From Pseudorasbora parva (Eukaryota > Chordata > Actinopteri > Cypriniformes > Gobionidae), in assembly GCF_024679245.1 (NCBI RefSeq), contig NC_090196.1:9946361-10010360 (forward strand): 64,000 nt of DNA, given 5' to 3'. A model generated the notes under the pieces. The model was not told where the DNA came from. It made no database searches and was given only the letters and a program-made list of their open reading frames with translations. Shown here one piece after another: positions 51,201 to 64,000 of the stretch (positions are counted from its first letter, which is position 1; every line of letters begins with the position of its first letter). A program made the position numbers and the translations under genes.

Positions 51201-54200
51201 CTGACTATTACTGTATTTATGTACAAGTCATTTTACTGTATAGTTTTAGAGAAAAGTACAGTCCAATTTGCCCCAAAATTCATTCAAGCACTTGCACTGT
51301 CCAATTTTTAACAATTCATAAAACTCTTTCCTTTATAGGTTTGCTCATTCTGTCATTTGATATTTGTTTAGAGTGACCCTGACTATTACTGTATTTATTT
51401 ACAAGTCATTTTACTGTATAGTTTTAGAGAAAAGTGCAGTCCAATTTGCCCCAAAATTCATTCAAGCACTTGCACTGTCTAATATTCAACAATTCATAAA
51501 ACTCTTTCCTTTATAGGATTGCTCATTCTGCCATTTGATATTTGTTTAGAGTGACCCTGACTATTACTGTATTTATTTACAAGTCATTTTACTGTATAGT
51601 TTTAGAGAAAAGTACAGTCGAATATACCCCAAATATCAACGTGCATTCAAAAACTTACACTGTCCCATTTTTTCATAAATTCATAAAAATTTTTACTTTA
51701 TAGGTTTTCTCATTCTGTCAGTTTAAATTTTTTCAGAGTTACCCTGAATATTACTGTATTTATTTACAAGTCATTTTACTGTACAGTTTTGGAGAAAAGT
51801 ACAGTCAATATCGCCCCAATATTAATTGAAGCACTTACACTGTCCAATTTTCAAAAATTAATAAAACTCTTTCCTTTATAGGTTTTCTCATTTTTTCATT
51901 TGATATTTGTTTAGAGTGACCCTTAATATTACTGTATTTATTTACAAGTCATTTTACTGTATATTTTTAGAGAAAAGTACAGTCGAATATGCCCCAAATA
52001 TCAACGTGCATTCAAATACTTACACTGTCCCATTTTTTCAAAAATTCATAAACAATTTTACTTCATAGGTTTTCTCATTCTGTCATTTGAAATTTGTTCA
52101 GAGAGACCCTGAATATTACTGTATTTATTTACAAGTATTTTTACTGTATAGTTTTGGAGGAAAGTGCAGTCAAACTCTCCCCAAAATTCATTCAAGCACT
52201 TACAGTCCAATTTTCAAAAATATCATAAAAATCTTTCCTTTATAGGTTTGCTCATTCTGTCCTTTGATATTTGTTCAGAGTGACCCTGACTATTACTGTA
52301 TTTATGTACAAGTCATTTTACTGTATAGTTTTAGAGAAAAGTACAGTCCAATTTGCCCCAAAATTCATTCAAGCACTTGCACTGTCCAATTTCAGCAATT
52401 CATAAAACTCTTTCCTTCATAGGTTTTCTCATTCTGTCATTTGAAATTTGTTCAGAGAGACCCTGAATATTACTGTATTTATTTACAAGTATTTTTACTG
52501 TATAGTTTTGGAGGAAAGTGCAGTCAAACTCTCCCCAAAATTGATTCAAGCACTTATAGTCCAATTTTCAAAAATATCATAAAAATCTTTCCTTTATAGG
52601 TTTGCTCATTCTGTCCTTTGATATTTGTTCAGAGTGACCCTGACTATTACTGTATTTATGTACAAGTCATTTTACTGTATAGTTTTAGAGAAAAGTACAG
52701 TCCAATTTGCCCCAAAATTCATTCGAGCACTTGCACTGTCCAATTTTCAACAATTCATAAAACTCTTTCCTTTATAGGTTTGCTCATTCTGTCATTTGAT
52801 ATTTGTTTAGAGTGACACTGACTATTACTGTATTTATTTACAAGTAATTTTAATGTATAATTTTGGAGAAAAGTACAGTCAAATTCGCCCAAAAATTCAT
52901 TCAAGCACTTACAGTCCAATTTTCAAAAATATCATAAAAATCTTTCCTTTATAGGTTTGTTCATTCTGTCATTTGATATTTGTTTAGAGTGACCCTGACT
53001 ATTACTGTATGGAGTAAAAAGTCATTTTACTGTATAGTTTTGGAGAAAAGTACAGTCAAATTCGCCCCAAAATTCATTCAAGGACTTACACTGTCCAAAT
53101 TGCAAAAATTCATAAAAATCGTTCCTTTATAGGTTTGCCCATTCTGCCATTTGATATTTGTTCAAGGGGACCCTGACTATTACTGTATTTATTTACAAGC
53201 CATTTTACTGTATATTTTTGGAGAAAAGGGCAGTCAAACTGCAAATAATCTGTCTACTCAAACATTTACATTGTGTCCAATTTTCAAAAATTCGAAAAAT
53301 CTTTCCTTTATAGGTTTTCTCATTCTGTCATTTAATATTTGTTGAGAGTGACCCCGACTATTACTGTATTTATGTACAAGTCATTTTACTGTATAGTTTT
53401 AGAGAAAAGTACAGTCGAATATGCCCCAAATATCCACGTGCATTTAAATACTTACACTGTCCCATTTTTTCAAAAATTCATAAACAATTTTACTTCATAG
53501 GTTTTCTCATTCTGTCATTTGAAATTTGTTAAGAGTGACCCTGAATATTACTGTATTTATTTACAAGTATTTTTACTGTATAGTTTTGGAGAAAAGTACA
53601 GTCAAACTTGCCCAAAAATCAAATTGAATTCAAACACTGTACAATTTTCAACAATAAAACCATAACAATATTTTTTTTTATAGGTTTGCTCATTCTGTCA
53701 TTTGATATTTGTTCAGAGTGACACTGACTATTACTGTATTTATTTACAAGTAATTTTACTGTATAGTTTTGGAGAAAAGTACAGTCAAATTCGCCCAAAA
53801 ATTAATTCAAGCACTTGCACTCTCCAATTTTCAACAATCCATAAAACTCTTTCCTTTATAGGTTTGCTCGTTCTGTCATTTGAAATTTGTTCAGAGAGAC
53901 CCTGACTATTACTGTATTTATGTACAAGTCATTTTACTGTATAGTTTTAGAGAAAAGTACAGTCCAATTTGCCCCAAAATTCATTCAAGCACTTCCACTG
54001 TCCAATTTTCAACAATTCATAAAACTCTTTCCTTTATAGGTTTGCTCATTCTGTCATTTGATATTTGTTCAAAGTGACCCTGACAATTACTGTATTTATT
54101 TGCAAGTCATTTTACTGTATATTTTTGGAGAAAAGTGCAGTCAAACTGCAAATAATCTGTCTATTCAAACACTTACACTGTCCAATTTCAAAAAATTCAT

Positions 54201-57200
54201 AAAAATCTTTCCTTTATTTCCTTTATAGGTTTGCTCATTCTGTCATTTGATATTTGTTAAGAGTGACCATGACTATTACTGTATTCATGTAAAAGTCATT
54301 TTACTGTATAGTTTTAGAGAAAAGTACAGTCAAATTTGCCCAAAAGTAATTCAAGCAAGTGCACTCTCCAATTTTCAACAATCCATAAAAATATTTTCTT
54401 TATAGTTTTGCTCATTCTGTCATTTGATATTTGTTTAGAGTGACCCTGACTATTACTGTATTTATTAACAAGTCATTTTACTGTACAGTTTTGGAGAAAA
54501 GTACAGTCAATATCGCCCCAATATTAATTGAAGCACTTACACTGTCCAATTTTCAAAAATTCATAAAACTCTTTCTTTTATAGGTTTTCTCATTCTTTCA
54601 TTTGATATTTGTTTAGATTGAGCCTTAATATTACTGTATTTATTTACAAGTCATTTTACTGTATATTTTTAGAGAAAAGTACAGTCGAATATGCCCCAAA
54701 TATCAACATGCATTCAAATACTTACACTGTCCCATTTTTTCAAAAATTCATAAACAATTTTTCATCATAGGTTTTCTCATTCTGTCATTTGAAATTTGTT
54801 CAGAGAGACCCTGAATATTACTGTATTTATTTACAAGTATTTTTACTGTATAGTTTTGGAGGAAAGTGCAGTCAAACTCTCCCCAAAATTCATTCAAGGA
54901 CTTACACTGTCCAATTTGCAAAAATTCATAAAAATCGTTCCTTTATAGGTTTGCCCATTCTGCCATTTGATATTTGTTCAAGGGGACCCTGACTATTACT
55001 GGATTTATTTACAAGCCATTTTACTGTATATTTTTGGAGAAAAGGGCAGTCAAACTGCAAATAATCTGTCTACTCAAACATTTACATTGTGTCCAATTTT
55101 CAAAAATTCGAAAAATCTTTCCTTTATAGGTTTTCTCATTCTGTCATTTAATATTTGTTGAGAGTGACCCCGACTATTACTGTATTTATGTACAAGTCAT
55201 TTTACTGTATAGTTTTAGAGAGAAAAACAGTCGAATATGCCCCAAATATTCACGTGCATTTAAATACTTACACTGTCCCATTTTTTCAAAAATTCATAAA
55301 CAATTTTACTTCATAGGTTTTCTCATTCTGTCATTTGAAATTTGTTAAGAGTGACCCTGAATATTACTGTATTTATTTACAAGTATTTTTACTGTATAGT
55401 TTTGGAGAAAAGTACAGTCAAACTTGCCCAAAAATCAAATTGAATTCAAACACTGTACAATTTTCAACAATAAAACCATAACAATATTTTTTTTATAGGT
55501 TTGCTCATTCTGTCATTTGATATTTGTTCAGAGTGACACTGACTATTACTGTATTTATTTACAAGTAATTTTACTGTATAGTTTTGGAGAAAAGTACAGT
55601 TAAATTCGCCAAAAAATTAATTCAAGCACTTGCACTCTCCAATTTTCAACAATCCATAAAACTCTTTCCTTTATAGGTTTGCTCGTTCTGTCATTTGAAA
55701 TTTGTTCAGAGAGACCCTGACTATTACTGTATTTATTTACAATTCATTTTACTGTATAGTTTTGGAGAAAAGTGCAGTCAAATTCGCCCCAAAATTCATT
55801 CAAGCACTTACACTGTCCAATTTTCAAAAATTCATAAAAATCTTTCCTTTATAGGTTTGCACATTCTGTCATTTGATATTTGTTCAAAGTGACCCTGACA
55901 ATTACTGTATTTATTTGCAAGTCATTTTACTGTATATTTTTGGAGAAAAGTGCAGTCAAACTGCAAATAATCTGTCTATTCAAACACTTACACTGTCCAA
56001 TTTAAAAAAATTCATAAAAATCTTTCCTTTATTTCCTTTATAGGTTTGCTCATTCTGTCATTTGATATTTGTTTAGAGTGATCATGACTATTACTGTATT
56101 CATATAAAAGTCATTTTACTGTATAGTTTTAGAGAAAAGTACAGTCAAATTTGCCCCAAAAGTAATTCAAGCAAGTGCACTCTCCAATTTTCAACAATCC
56201 ATAAAAATATTTTCTTTATAGTTTTGCTCATTCTGTCATTTGATATTTGTTTAGAGTGACCCTGACTATTACTGTATTTATTTACAAGTAATTTTACTAT
56301 ATAATTTTGGAGAAAAGTACAGTCAAATTCGCCCAAAAATTCATTCAAGCACTTACAGTCCAATTTTCAAAAATATCATAAAAATCTTTCCTTTATAGGT
56401 TTGTTCATTCTGTCATTTGATATTTGTTTAGAGTGACCCTGACTATTACTGTATGTAGTAACAAGTCATTTTACTGTATAGTTTTGGAGAAAAGTACAGT
56501 CAAATTCGCCCCAAACTTCATTCAAGGACTTACACTGTCCAATTTACAAAAATTCATAAAAATCGTTCCTTTATAGGTTTGCCCATTCTGCCATTTGATA
56601 TTTGTTCAAGGGGACCCTGACTATTACTGTATTTATTTACAAGCCATTTTACTGTATATTTTTGGAGAAAAGGGCAGTCAAACTGCAAATAATCTGTCTA
56701 TTCAAACATTTACATTGTGTCCAATTTTCAAAATTTCGAAAAATCTTTCCTTTATAGGTTTGCTCATTCTGTCATTTAATATTTGTTTAGAGCGACCCCG
56801 ACTATTACTGTATTTATGTACAAGTCATTTTACTGTATAGTTTTAGAGAAAAGTACAGTCGAATATGCCCCAAATGTCCACGTGCATTCAAATACTTACA
56901 CTGTCCCATTTTTTCAAAAATTCATAAACAATTTTACTTCATAGGTTTTCTCATTCTGTCATTTGAAATTTGTTCAGAGTGACCCTGAATATTACTGTAT
57001 TTATTTACAAGTAATTTAACTGTATAGTTTTGGAGAAAATTGCAGTCAAACTCTCACCAAAATTCATTCAAGCACTTACAGTCCAATTTTCAAAAATATC
57101 ATAAAAATCTTTCCTTTATAGTTTTGCTCGTTGGGTACTTTGATATTTGTTCAGAGTGACCCTGACTATTACTGTATTTATGTGCAAGTCATTTTACTGT

Positions 57201-60200
57201 ATAGTTTTAGAGAAAAGTACAGTCAAACTCTCCCCAAAATTCATTCAATCACTTACAGTCCAATTTTGAAATATATCATAAAAATCTTTCCTTTATAGGT
57301 TTGCTCATTCTGTCCTTTGATATTTGTTCAGAGTGACCCTGACTATTACTGTATTTATGTACAAGTCATTTTACTGTATAGTTTTAGAGAAAAGTACAGT
57401 CCAATTTGCCCCAAAATTCATTCAAGCACTTGCACTGTCCAATTTTCAACAATTCATAAAACTATTTCCTTTATAGGTTTGCTCATTCTGTCATTTGATA
57501 TTTGTTTAGAGTGACCCTGACTATTACTGTATTTATTTACAAGTCATTTTACTGTATAGTTTTAGAGAAAAGTTCAGTCCAATTTGCCCCAAAATTCATT
57601 CAAGCACTTGCACTGTCCAATTTTCAACAATTCATAAAACTCTTTCCTTTATAGGATTGCTCATTCTGCCATTTGATATTTGTTTAGAGTGACCCTGACT
57701 ATTACTGTATTTATTTACTAGTCATTTTACTGTATAGTTTTAGAGAAAAGTACAGTCGAATATGCCCCAAATATCAACGTGCATTCAAAAACTTACACTG
57801 TCCCATTTTTTCATAAATTCATAAACAATTTTACTTTATAGGTTTTCTCATTCTGTCAGTTTAAATTTGTTTAGAGTGACCCTGAATATTACTGTATTTA
57901 TTTACAAGTCATTTTACTGTATAGTTTTAGAGAAAAGTACAGTCGAATATGCCCCAAATATCAACGTGCATTCAAATACTTACACTGTCCCATTTTTTCA
58001 AAAATTCATAAACAATTTTACTTCATAGGTTTTCTCATTCTGTCATTTGAAATTTGTTCAGAGAGACCCTGAATATTACTGTATTTATTTACAAGTATTT
58101 TTACTGTATAGTTTTGGAGGAAAGTGCAGTCAAACTCTCCCCAAAATTCATTCAAGCACTTACAGTCCAATTTTCAAAAATATCATAAATATCTTTCCTT
58201 TATAGGTTTGCTCATTCTGTCCTTTGATATTTGTTCAGAGTGACCCTGACTATTACTGTATTTATGTACAAGTCATTTTACTGTATAGTTTTAGAGAAAA
58301 GTACAGTCCAATTTGCCCCAAAATTCATTCAAGCACTTGCACTGTCCAATTTTCAACAATTCATAAAACTCGTTCCTTTATAGGTTTGCTCATTCTGTCA
58401 TTTGATATTTGTTTAGAGTGACACTGACTATTACTGTATTTATTTACAAGTAATTTTACTGTATAATTTTGGAGAAAAGTACAGTCAAATTCGCCCAAAA
58501 ATTCATTCAAGCACTTACAGTCCAATTTTCAACAATTCATAAAACTCTTTCCTTTATAGGTTTGCTCATTCTGTCATTTGATATTTGTTTAGAGTAACAC
58601 TGACTATTACTGTATTTATTCACAAGTAATTTTACTTAATAATTTTGGAGAAAAGTACAGTCAAATTCGCCCAAAAATTCATTCAAGCACTTACAGTCCA
58701 ATTTTCAAAAATATCATAAAAATCTTTCCTTTATAGGTTTGTTCATTCTGTCATTTGATATTTGTTTAGAGTGACCCTGACTATTACTGTATGTAGTAAC
58801 AAGTCATTTTACTGTATAATTTTGGAGAAAAGTACAGTCAAATTCGGCCCAAAATTCATTCAAGACTTACAGTGTCCAATTTGCAAAAATTCATAAAACT
58901 CGTTTCTTTATAGGTTTGCCCATTCTGCCATTTGATATTTGTTCAAGGGGACCCTGACTATTATTGTATTTATTTACAAGCCATTTTACTGTATATTTTT
59001 GGAGAAAAGGGCAGTCAAACTGCAAATAATCTGTCTATTCAAACACTTACATTGTGTCCAATTTTCAAAAATTAATAAAAATCTTTCCTTTATAGGTTTG
59101 CTCATTCTGTCCTTTGATATTTGTTTAGAGTGACCCCGAATATTACTGTATTTATGTACAAGTCATTTTACTGTATAGTTTTCGAGAAAAGTACAGTCGA
59201 ATATGCTCCAAATATCAACGTGCATTCAAATACTTACAATGTCCCATTTTTTCAAAAATTCATAAACAATTTTACTTCATAGGTTTTCTCATTCTGTCAT
59301 TTGAAATTTGTTCAGAGTGACCCTGAATATTACTGTATTTATTTACAAGTCATTTTGCTGTATAGTTTTGGAGAAAGGTACAGTCAAATCATCCCCAAAA
59401 TTCATTCAAACACTTACAGTCCAATTTTCAAAAATATCAGAACAATCTCTCCTTTATAGCGTTGCTCATTCTGTCATTTGAAATTAATTCAGAGATACAC
59501 TGACTATTACTGTATTCATTTACAAGTAATTTTACTGTATAATTTTGGAGAAAACTACAGTCAAATTTGCCCCAAAATTAATTCAAGCACTTGCACTCTC
59601 CAATTTTCAAGAATCCATAAAACTCTTTCCTTTATAGGTTTGCTCATTCTGTCATTTGAAATTTGTTCAGAGTGACCCTGACTATTACTGTATTTATTTA
59701 CAAGTCATTTTACTGTATAGTTTTGGAGAAAAGTACAGTCACATTACCCCCCCCAAATTCATTCAAGCACTTGCACTGTCCAATTTTCAACAATTCATAA
59801 AAATCTTTCCTTTATAGGTTTGCTCATTCTGTCATTTGATATTTGTTTAAAGTGACCCTGACTATTACTGTATTTATTTACAAGTCATTTTGCTGTATAG
59901 TTTTGGAGAAAGGTACAGTCAAATCATCCCCAAAATTCATTCAAACACTTACAGTCCAATTTTCAAAAAATCATAAAAATCTCTCCTTTATAGCTTTGCT
60001 CATTCTGTCATTTGATATTTGTTCAGAGATACACTGACTATTACTGTATTTATTTACAAGTAATTTTACTGTATAGTTTTGGAGAAAACTACAGTCAAAT
60101 TTGCCCCAAAATTAATTCAAGCATTCTCCAATTTTCAACAATACATAAAACTCTTTCCTTTATAGGTTTGCTCATTTTGTCATTTGAAATTTGTTCAGAG

Positions 60201-63200
60201 TGACCCTGACTATTACTGTATTTATTTACAAGTCATTTTACTGTATAGTTTTGGAGAAAAGTACAGTCACATTACCCCCCAAATTCAATCAAGCACTTGC
60301 ACTGTCCAATTTTCACCAATTCATAAAACTCTTTCCTTTATATGTTTGCTCATTCTTTCATTTGATATTTGTTTAGAGTGACCCGGACTATTACTGTATT
60401 TATTTACAAGTCATTTTACTCTATTGTTTTGGAGAAAAGTACAGTCACATTACCCCCCAAATTCATTCAAGCACTTGCACTGTCCAATTTTCAACAATTC
60501 ATAAAAATCTTTCCTTTATAGGTTTGCTCATTCTGTCATTTGATATTTGTTTAAAGTGACCCTGACTATTACTGTATTTATTTACAAGTCATTTTGCTGT
60601 ATAGTTTTGGAGAAAGGTACAGTCAAATCATCCCCAAAATTCATTCAAACACTTACAGTCCAATTTTCAAAAAATCATAAAAATCTCTCCTTTATAGCTT
60701 TGCTCATTCTGTCATTTGATATTTGTTCAGAGATACACTGACTATTACTGTATTTATTTACAAGTAATTTTACTGTATAATTTTGGAGAAAACTACAGTC
60801 AAATTTGCCCCAAAATTAATTCAAGCACTTGCATTCTCCAATTTTCAACAATCCATAAAACTCTTTCCTTTATAGGTTTGCTCATTTTGTCATTTGAAAT
60901 TTGTTCAGAGTGACCCTGACTATTACTGTATTTATTTACAAGTCATTTTACTGTATAGTTTTGGAGAAAAGTACAGTCACATTACCCCCCAAATTCATTC
61001 AAGCACTTGCACTGTCCAATTTTCAACAATTCATAAAACTCTTTCCTTTATAGGTTTGCTCATTCTTTCATTTGATATTTGTTTAGAGTGACCCTGACTA
61101 TTACTGTATTTATTTACAAGTCATTTTACTGTATAGTTTTAGAGAAAAGTACAGTCCAATTTGCCCCAAAATTCATTCAAGCACTTGCACTGTCCAATTT
61201 TCAACAATTCATAAAACTCTTTCCTTTATAGGTTTGCTCATTCTTTCATTTGATATTTCTTTAGAGTGACCCCGACTATTACTGTATTTATTTACAAGTC
61301 ATCTTACTGTATAGTTTTGGAGAAAGGTGCAGTCAAACTCTCCCCAAAATTCATTCAAGCACTTACAGTCCAATTTTCAAAAATATCATAAAAATCTTTC
61401 CTTTATAGGTTTGCTCATTCTGTCCTTTGATATTTGTTCAGAGTGACCCTGACTATTACTGTGTTTATGTACAAGTCATTTTACTGTATAGTTTTAGAGA
61501 AAAGTACAGTCCAATTTGCCCCAAAATTCATTCAAGCACTTGCACTGTCCAATTTTCAACAATTCATAAAACTCTTTCCTTTATAGGTTTGCTCATTCTG
61601 TCATTTGATATTTGTTTAGAGTGACCCTGACTATTACTGTATTTATTAACAAGTCATTTTACTGTATAGTTTTAGAGAAAAGTACAGTCCAATTTGCCCC
61701 AAAATTCATTCAAGCACTTGCACTGTCCAATTTTCAACAATTCATAAAACTCTTTCCTTTATAGGTTTGCTCATTCTGTCATTTGATATTTCTTTAGAGT
61801 GACCCCGACTATTACTGTATTTATTTACAAGTCATCTTACTGTATAGTTTTGGAGAAAAGTACAGTCAAATTCGTCCAAAAATTATTCAAGCTCTTACAC
61901 TGTCCAATTTTCTAAAATTAATAAAAATCTTTCCTTTATAGGTTTGCTCATTCTGTCATTTGATTTTTGTTCAGAGTGACCCTAACTATTACTGTATTTA
62001 TTTACAAGTCATTTTACTGTATAGTTTTGGAGAAAAGTGCAGTCAAACTGCAAATCTGTCCATTCAAACACTTACACTGTGTACAATTTTTAGAAATTTA
62101 TAAAAATCTTTCCTTTATAGGTTTGCTCATTCTGTCATTTGATATTTGTTTAAAGTGACCCTGACTATTACTGTATTTATTTACAAGTCATTTTGCTGTA
62201 TAGTTTTGGAGAAAGGTACAGTCAAATCATCCCCAAAATTCATTCAAACACTTACAGTCCAATTTTCAAAAAATCATAAAAATCTCTTCTTTATAGCTTT
62301 GCTCATTCTGTCATTTGATATTTGTTCAGAGATACACTGACTATTACTGTATTTATTTACAAGTAATTTTACTGTACAATTTTGGAGAAAACTACAGTCA
62401 AATTTGCCCCAAAATTAATTCAAGCACTTGCACTCTCCAACTTTCAACAATCCATAAAACTCTTTCCTTTATAGGTTTGCTCATTCTGTCATTTGAAATT
62501 TGTTCAGAGTGACCCTGACTATTACTGTATTTATTTACAAGTCATTTTACTGTATAGTTTTGGAGAAAAGTACAGTCACATTATCCCCCAAATTCATTCA
62601 AGCACTTGCACTGTCCAATTTTCAACAATTCATAAAACTCTTTCCTTTATAGGTATGCTCATTCTTTCATTTGATATTTGTTTAGAGTGACCCGGACTAT
62701 TGCTGTATTTATTTACAAGTCATTTTACTGTATAGTTTTGGAGAAAAGTACGGTCAAATTCGCCCCAAAATTCATTCAAGCACTTACACTGTCCAATTTT
62801 CAAAAATTCATAAAAATCTTTACTTTATAGGTTTGCCCATTCTGTCATTTGATATTTGTTCAAAGTGACCCTGACTATTACTGTATTTATTTGATCAGTC
62901 ATTTATTATACATTATACAGTCATTATACTGTATATTTTTGGAGAAAAGTGCATTCAAACTGCAAATAATCCGTCTATTCAAACACTTACATTGTGTCCA
63001 ATTTTCAAAAAATCATAAAAAACTTTCCTTTATAGGTTCGCCAATTCTGTCATTTGATTTTTGTTCAGAGTGACCCTGACTATTACTGTATTTTTTTACA
63101 AGTCATTTTACTATATTTTTGGAGAAAAGGGCAGTCAAACTGCAAATAATCTGTTTATTCAAACACTTACATTGTGTCTAATTTTCAAAAATTAATAAAA

Positions 63201-64000
63201 ATCTTTCCTTTATATGTTTGCTCATTCTGTCATTTGATATTTGTTTAGAGTGACCCCAAATATTACTGTATTTATGTACAAGTCATTTTACTGTATAGTT
63301 TTAGAGAATAGTATAGTCAAACTCTCCCCAATATTCATTCAAGCACTTACAGTCCACTTAAAATTTACAAGTAATTATACTGTAGTTTTGGAAAAAAGTA
63401 CAGTCAAATTTGCCCCAAAAGTAATTCTGTCCTTTGATAATTGTTCAGAGTGACACTGACTAATACTGTATTTATTTACAAGTCATTTTACTGTATAGTT
63501 TTGGAGAAAAGTACAGTCAAATTCTCCCCAAAATTCATTCAAGCACTTCCACTGTCCAATTTTCAAAAATCCATAAAAATCTTTTCTTTATAGGTTTGCT
63601 CATTCTGTCATTTGATATTTGTTCAGAGTGACACTGACCATTACTGTATTTATTAACAAGTCATTTTACTGTATATTTGTGAAGAAAAGTACAGTCAAAC
63701 TTACCCCAAAAACCACTTAAGGAATTAAAGTCCAATTTTCAAAAAATCATAAAAAACTTTTCTCCAAAAATATACAGTAAAATGACTTGTAAATAAATAC
63801 AGTAATAGTCAGGGTCACTATGAACAAATATCAAATGACGAAATGAGCAAACCTATAAAGTAAAAAAATAATAATGATTTTTTGAAAATTGAACAGTGTT
63901 TGATTTCACTTTAGGGTGAGTTTGTCTGTACTTTTATCTAAAACTGTACACTACAATGACTTGTAATGATCATTCTGAACAGAAATCAAGGGAAAAAACG
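45267..64000 (+). repeat. Second copy of window positions 1-18,734 (45,266-bp macro-repeat)
   Basis: It corresponds base for base to 1-18,734 at constant offset 45,266, with no net indel. Substitutions seen by eye (first/second copy) are A10320G, C10336A, T10341C, A11250C, C12606T, A18043T, G18113A, T18149C, C18468A and A18659T. The copy includes all HORs, the nested duplications, the degenerate edge and the inversion junction. The window ends before families B and C would recur, so whether they do is not visible. Confidence 0.97.
63757..64000 (-). repeat. Inverted family A monomers (second copy, cut by window end)
   Basis: Same A(+) to A(-) switch as at 18,491 (63,757 = 18,491 + 45,266). 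It continues in the inverted orientation to the last base, which corresponds to 18,734. Confidence 0.95.

Larger units (their letters stand above)
29834..63756 (+). repeat. Family A satellite array, second segment (about 33.9 kb)
   Basis: Head-to-tail family A monomers throughout. The first monomers, to about 31,000, are again edge-like and diverged (CATTCAGTC, GATAATTG, TATTTTTGTATTTATG). The middle, from about 31,015 to 47,225, is built of nested near-identical kilobase blocks. From 45,267 onward the sequence repeats window positions 1 onward. It ends at 63,756, where the orientation flips exactly as at 18,490. No gene, non-satellite insertion or gap is seen in the whole stretch. Confidence 0.97.

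Noticed and set aside
45267..64000. Pure assembly artefact as the explanation of the 45,266-bp repeat
   Set aside because: It cannot be excluded, but at least ten substitutions, some clustered, distinguish the copies. A simple duplicated contig would show none. Haplotype mis-joining remains possible and is covered by the read-based check.

Overview
This window is tandem-repeat (satellite) DNA from a eukaryotic chromosome. I find no credible protein-coding gene, rRNA, tRNA, CRISPR array or intact transposon. It is AT-rich and built from three unrelated repeat families, called A, B and C here, plus an (AT)n microsatellite. Long higher-order satellite arrays point to a centromeric, pericentromeric, subtelomeric or heterochromatic block. 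I do not recognise any of the families, so the species cannot be named from sequence alone. Nothing in the window separates animal from plant with confidence.

Layout: family A (about 178-bp monomer) runs on the + strand from 1 to 18,490. It flips to the opposite strand for 18,491-19,204. Family B (irregular units of about 80-110 bp carrying a CTTGAACTT core) occupies 19,205-21,460 and contains (AT)n at 19,284-19,384 and a 148-bp near-perfect palindrome at 19,758-19,905. Family C (about 47-bp subunits rich in ATGCA, organised as 8-subunit units of about 365-382 bp) fills 21,496-27,620. A short non-repetitive linker follows, then family B resumes at 27,755-29,833 in the same orientation. Family A + strand resumes at 29,834 and continues to 63,756. 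There the same A(+) to A(-) flip recurs and the window ends.

The flip recurs because 45,267-64,000 is an almost exact copy of 1-18,734, at a constant offset of 45,266 bp. I saw only about ten substitutions and no net indel. The simplest reading is a giant tandem macro-repeat of about 45.3 kb, of which the window holds about 1.4 periods. Each period is A(+) of about 33.9 kb, A(-) of about 0.7 kb, then B, C and B. Nested inside the A array are multi-kilobase duplications at offsets 1,087/1,088, 3,054, 3,587, 5,948, 6,138 and 9,895 bp, as well as 4- and 6-monomer higher-order repeats (HORs).

The most interesting structures are: (1) the 45.3-kb macro-repeat; (2) the 10.7-kb B-C-B block, bounded by inverted copies of one diagnostic A monomer (94 bp, 90/94 identical); (3) the nested 47 bp to 8-mer structure of family C, whose deletions are also whole multiples of 47 bp; and (4) an inverted duplication in B that is missing from its sibling unit. 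All coordinates and identities were worked out by eye from the sequence, so boundaries of diverged blocks are good to about 10-30 bp.
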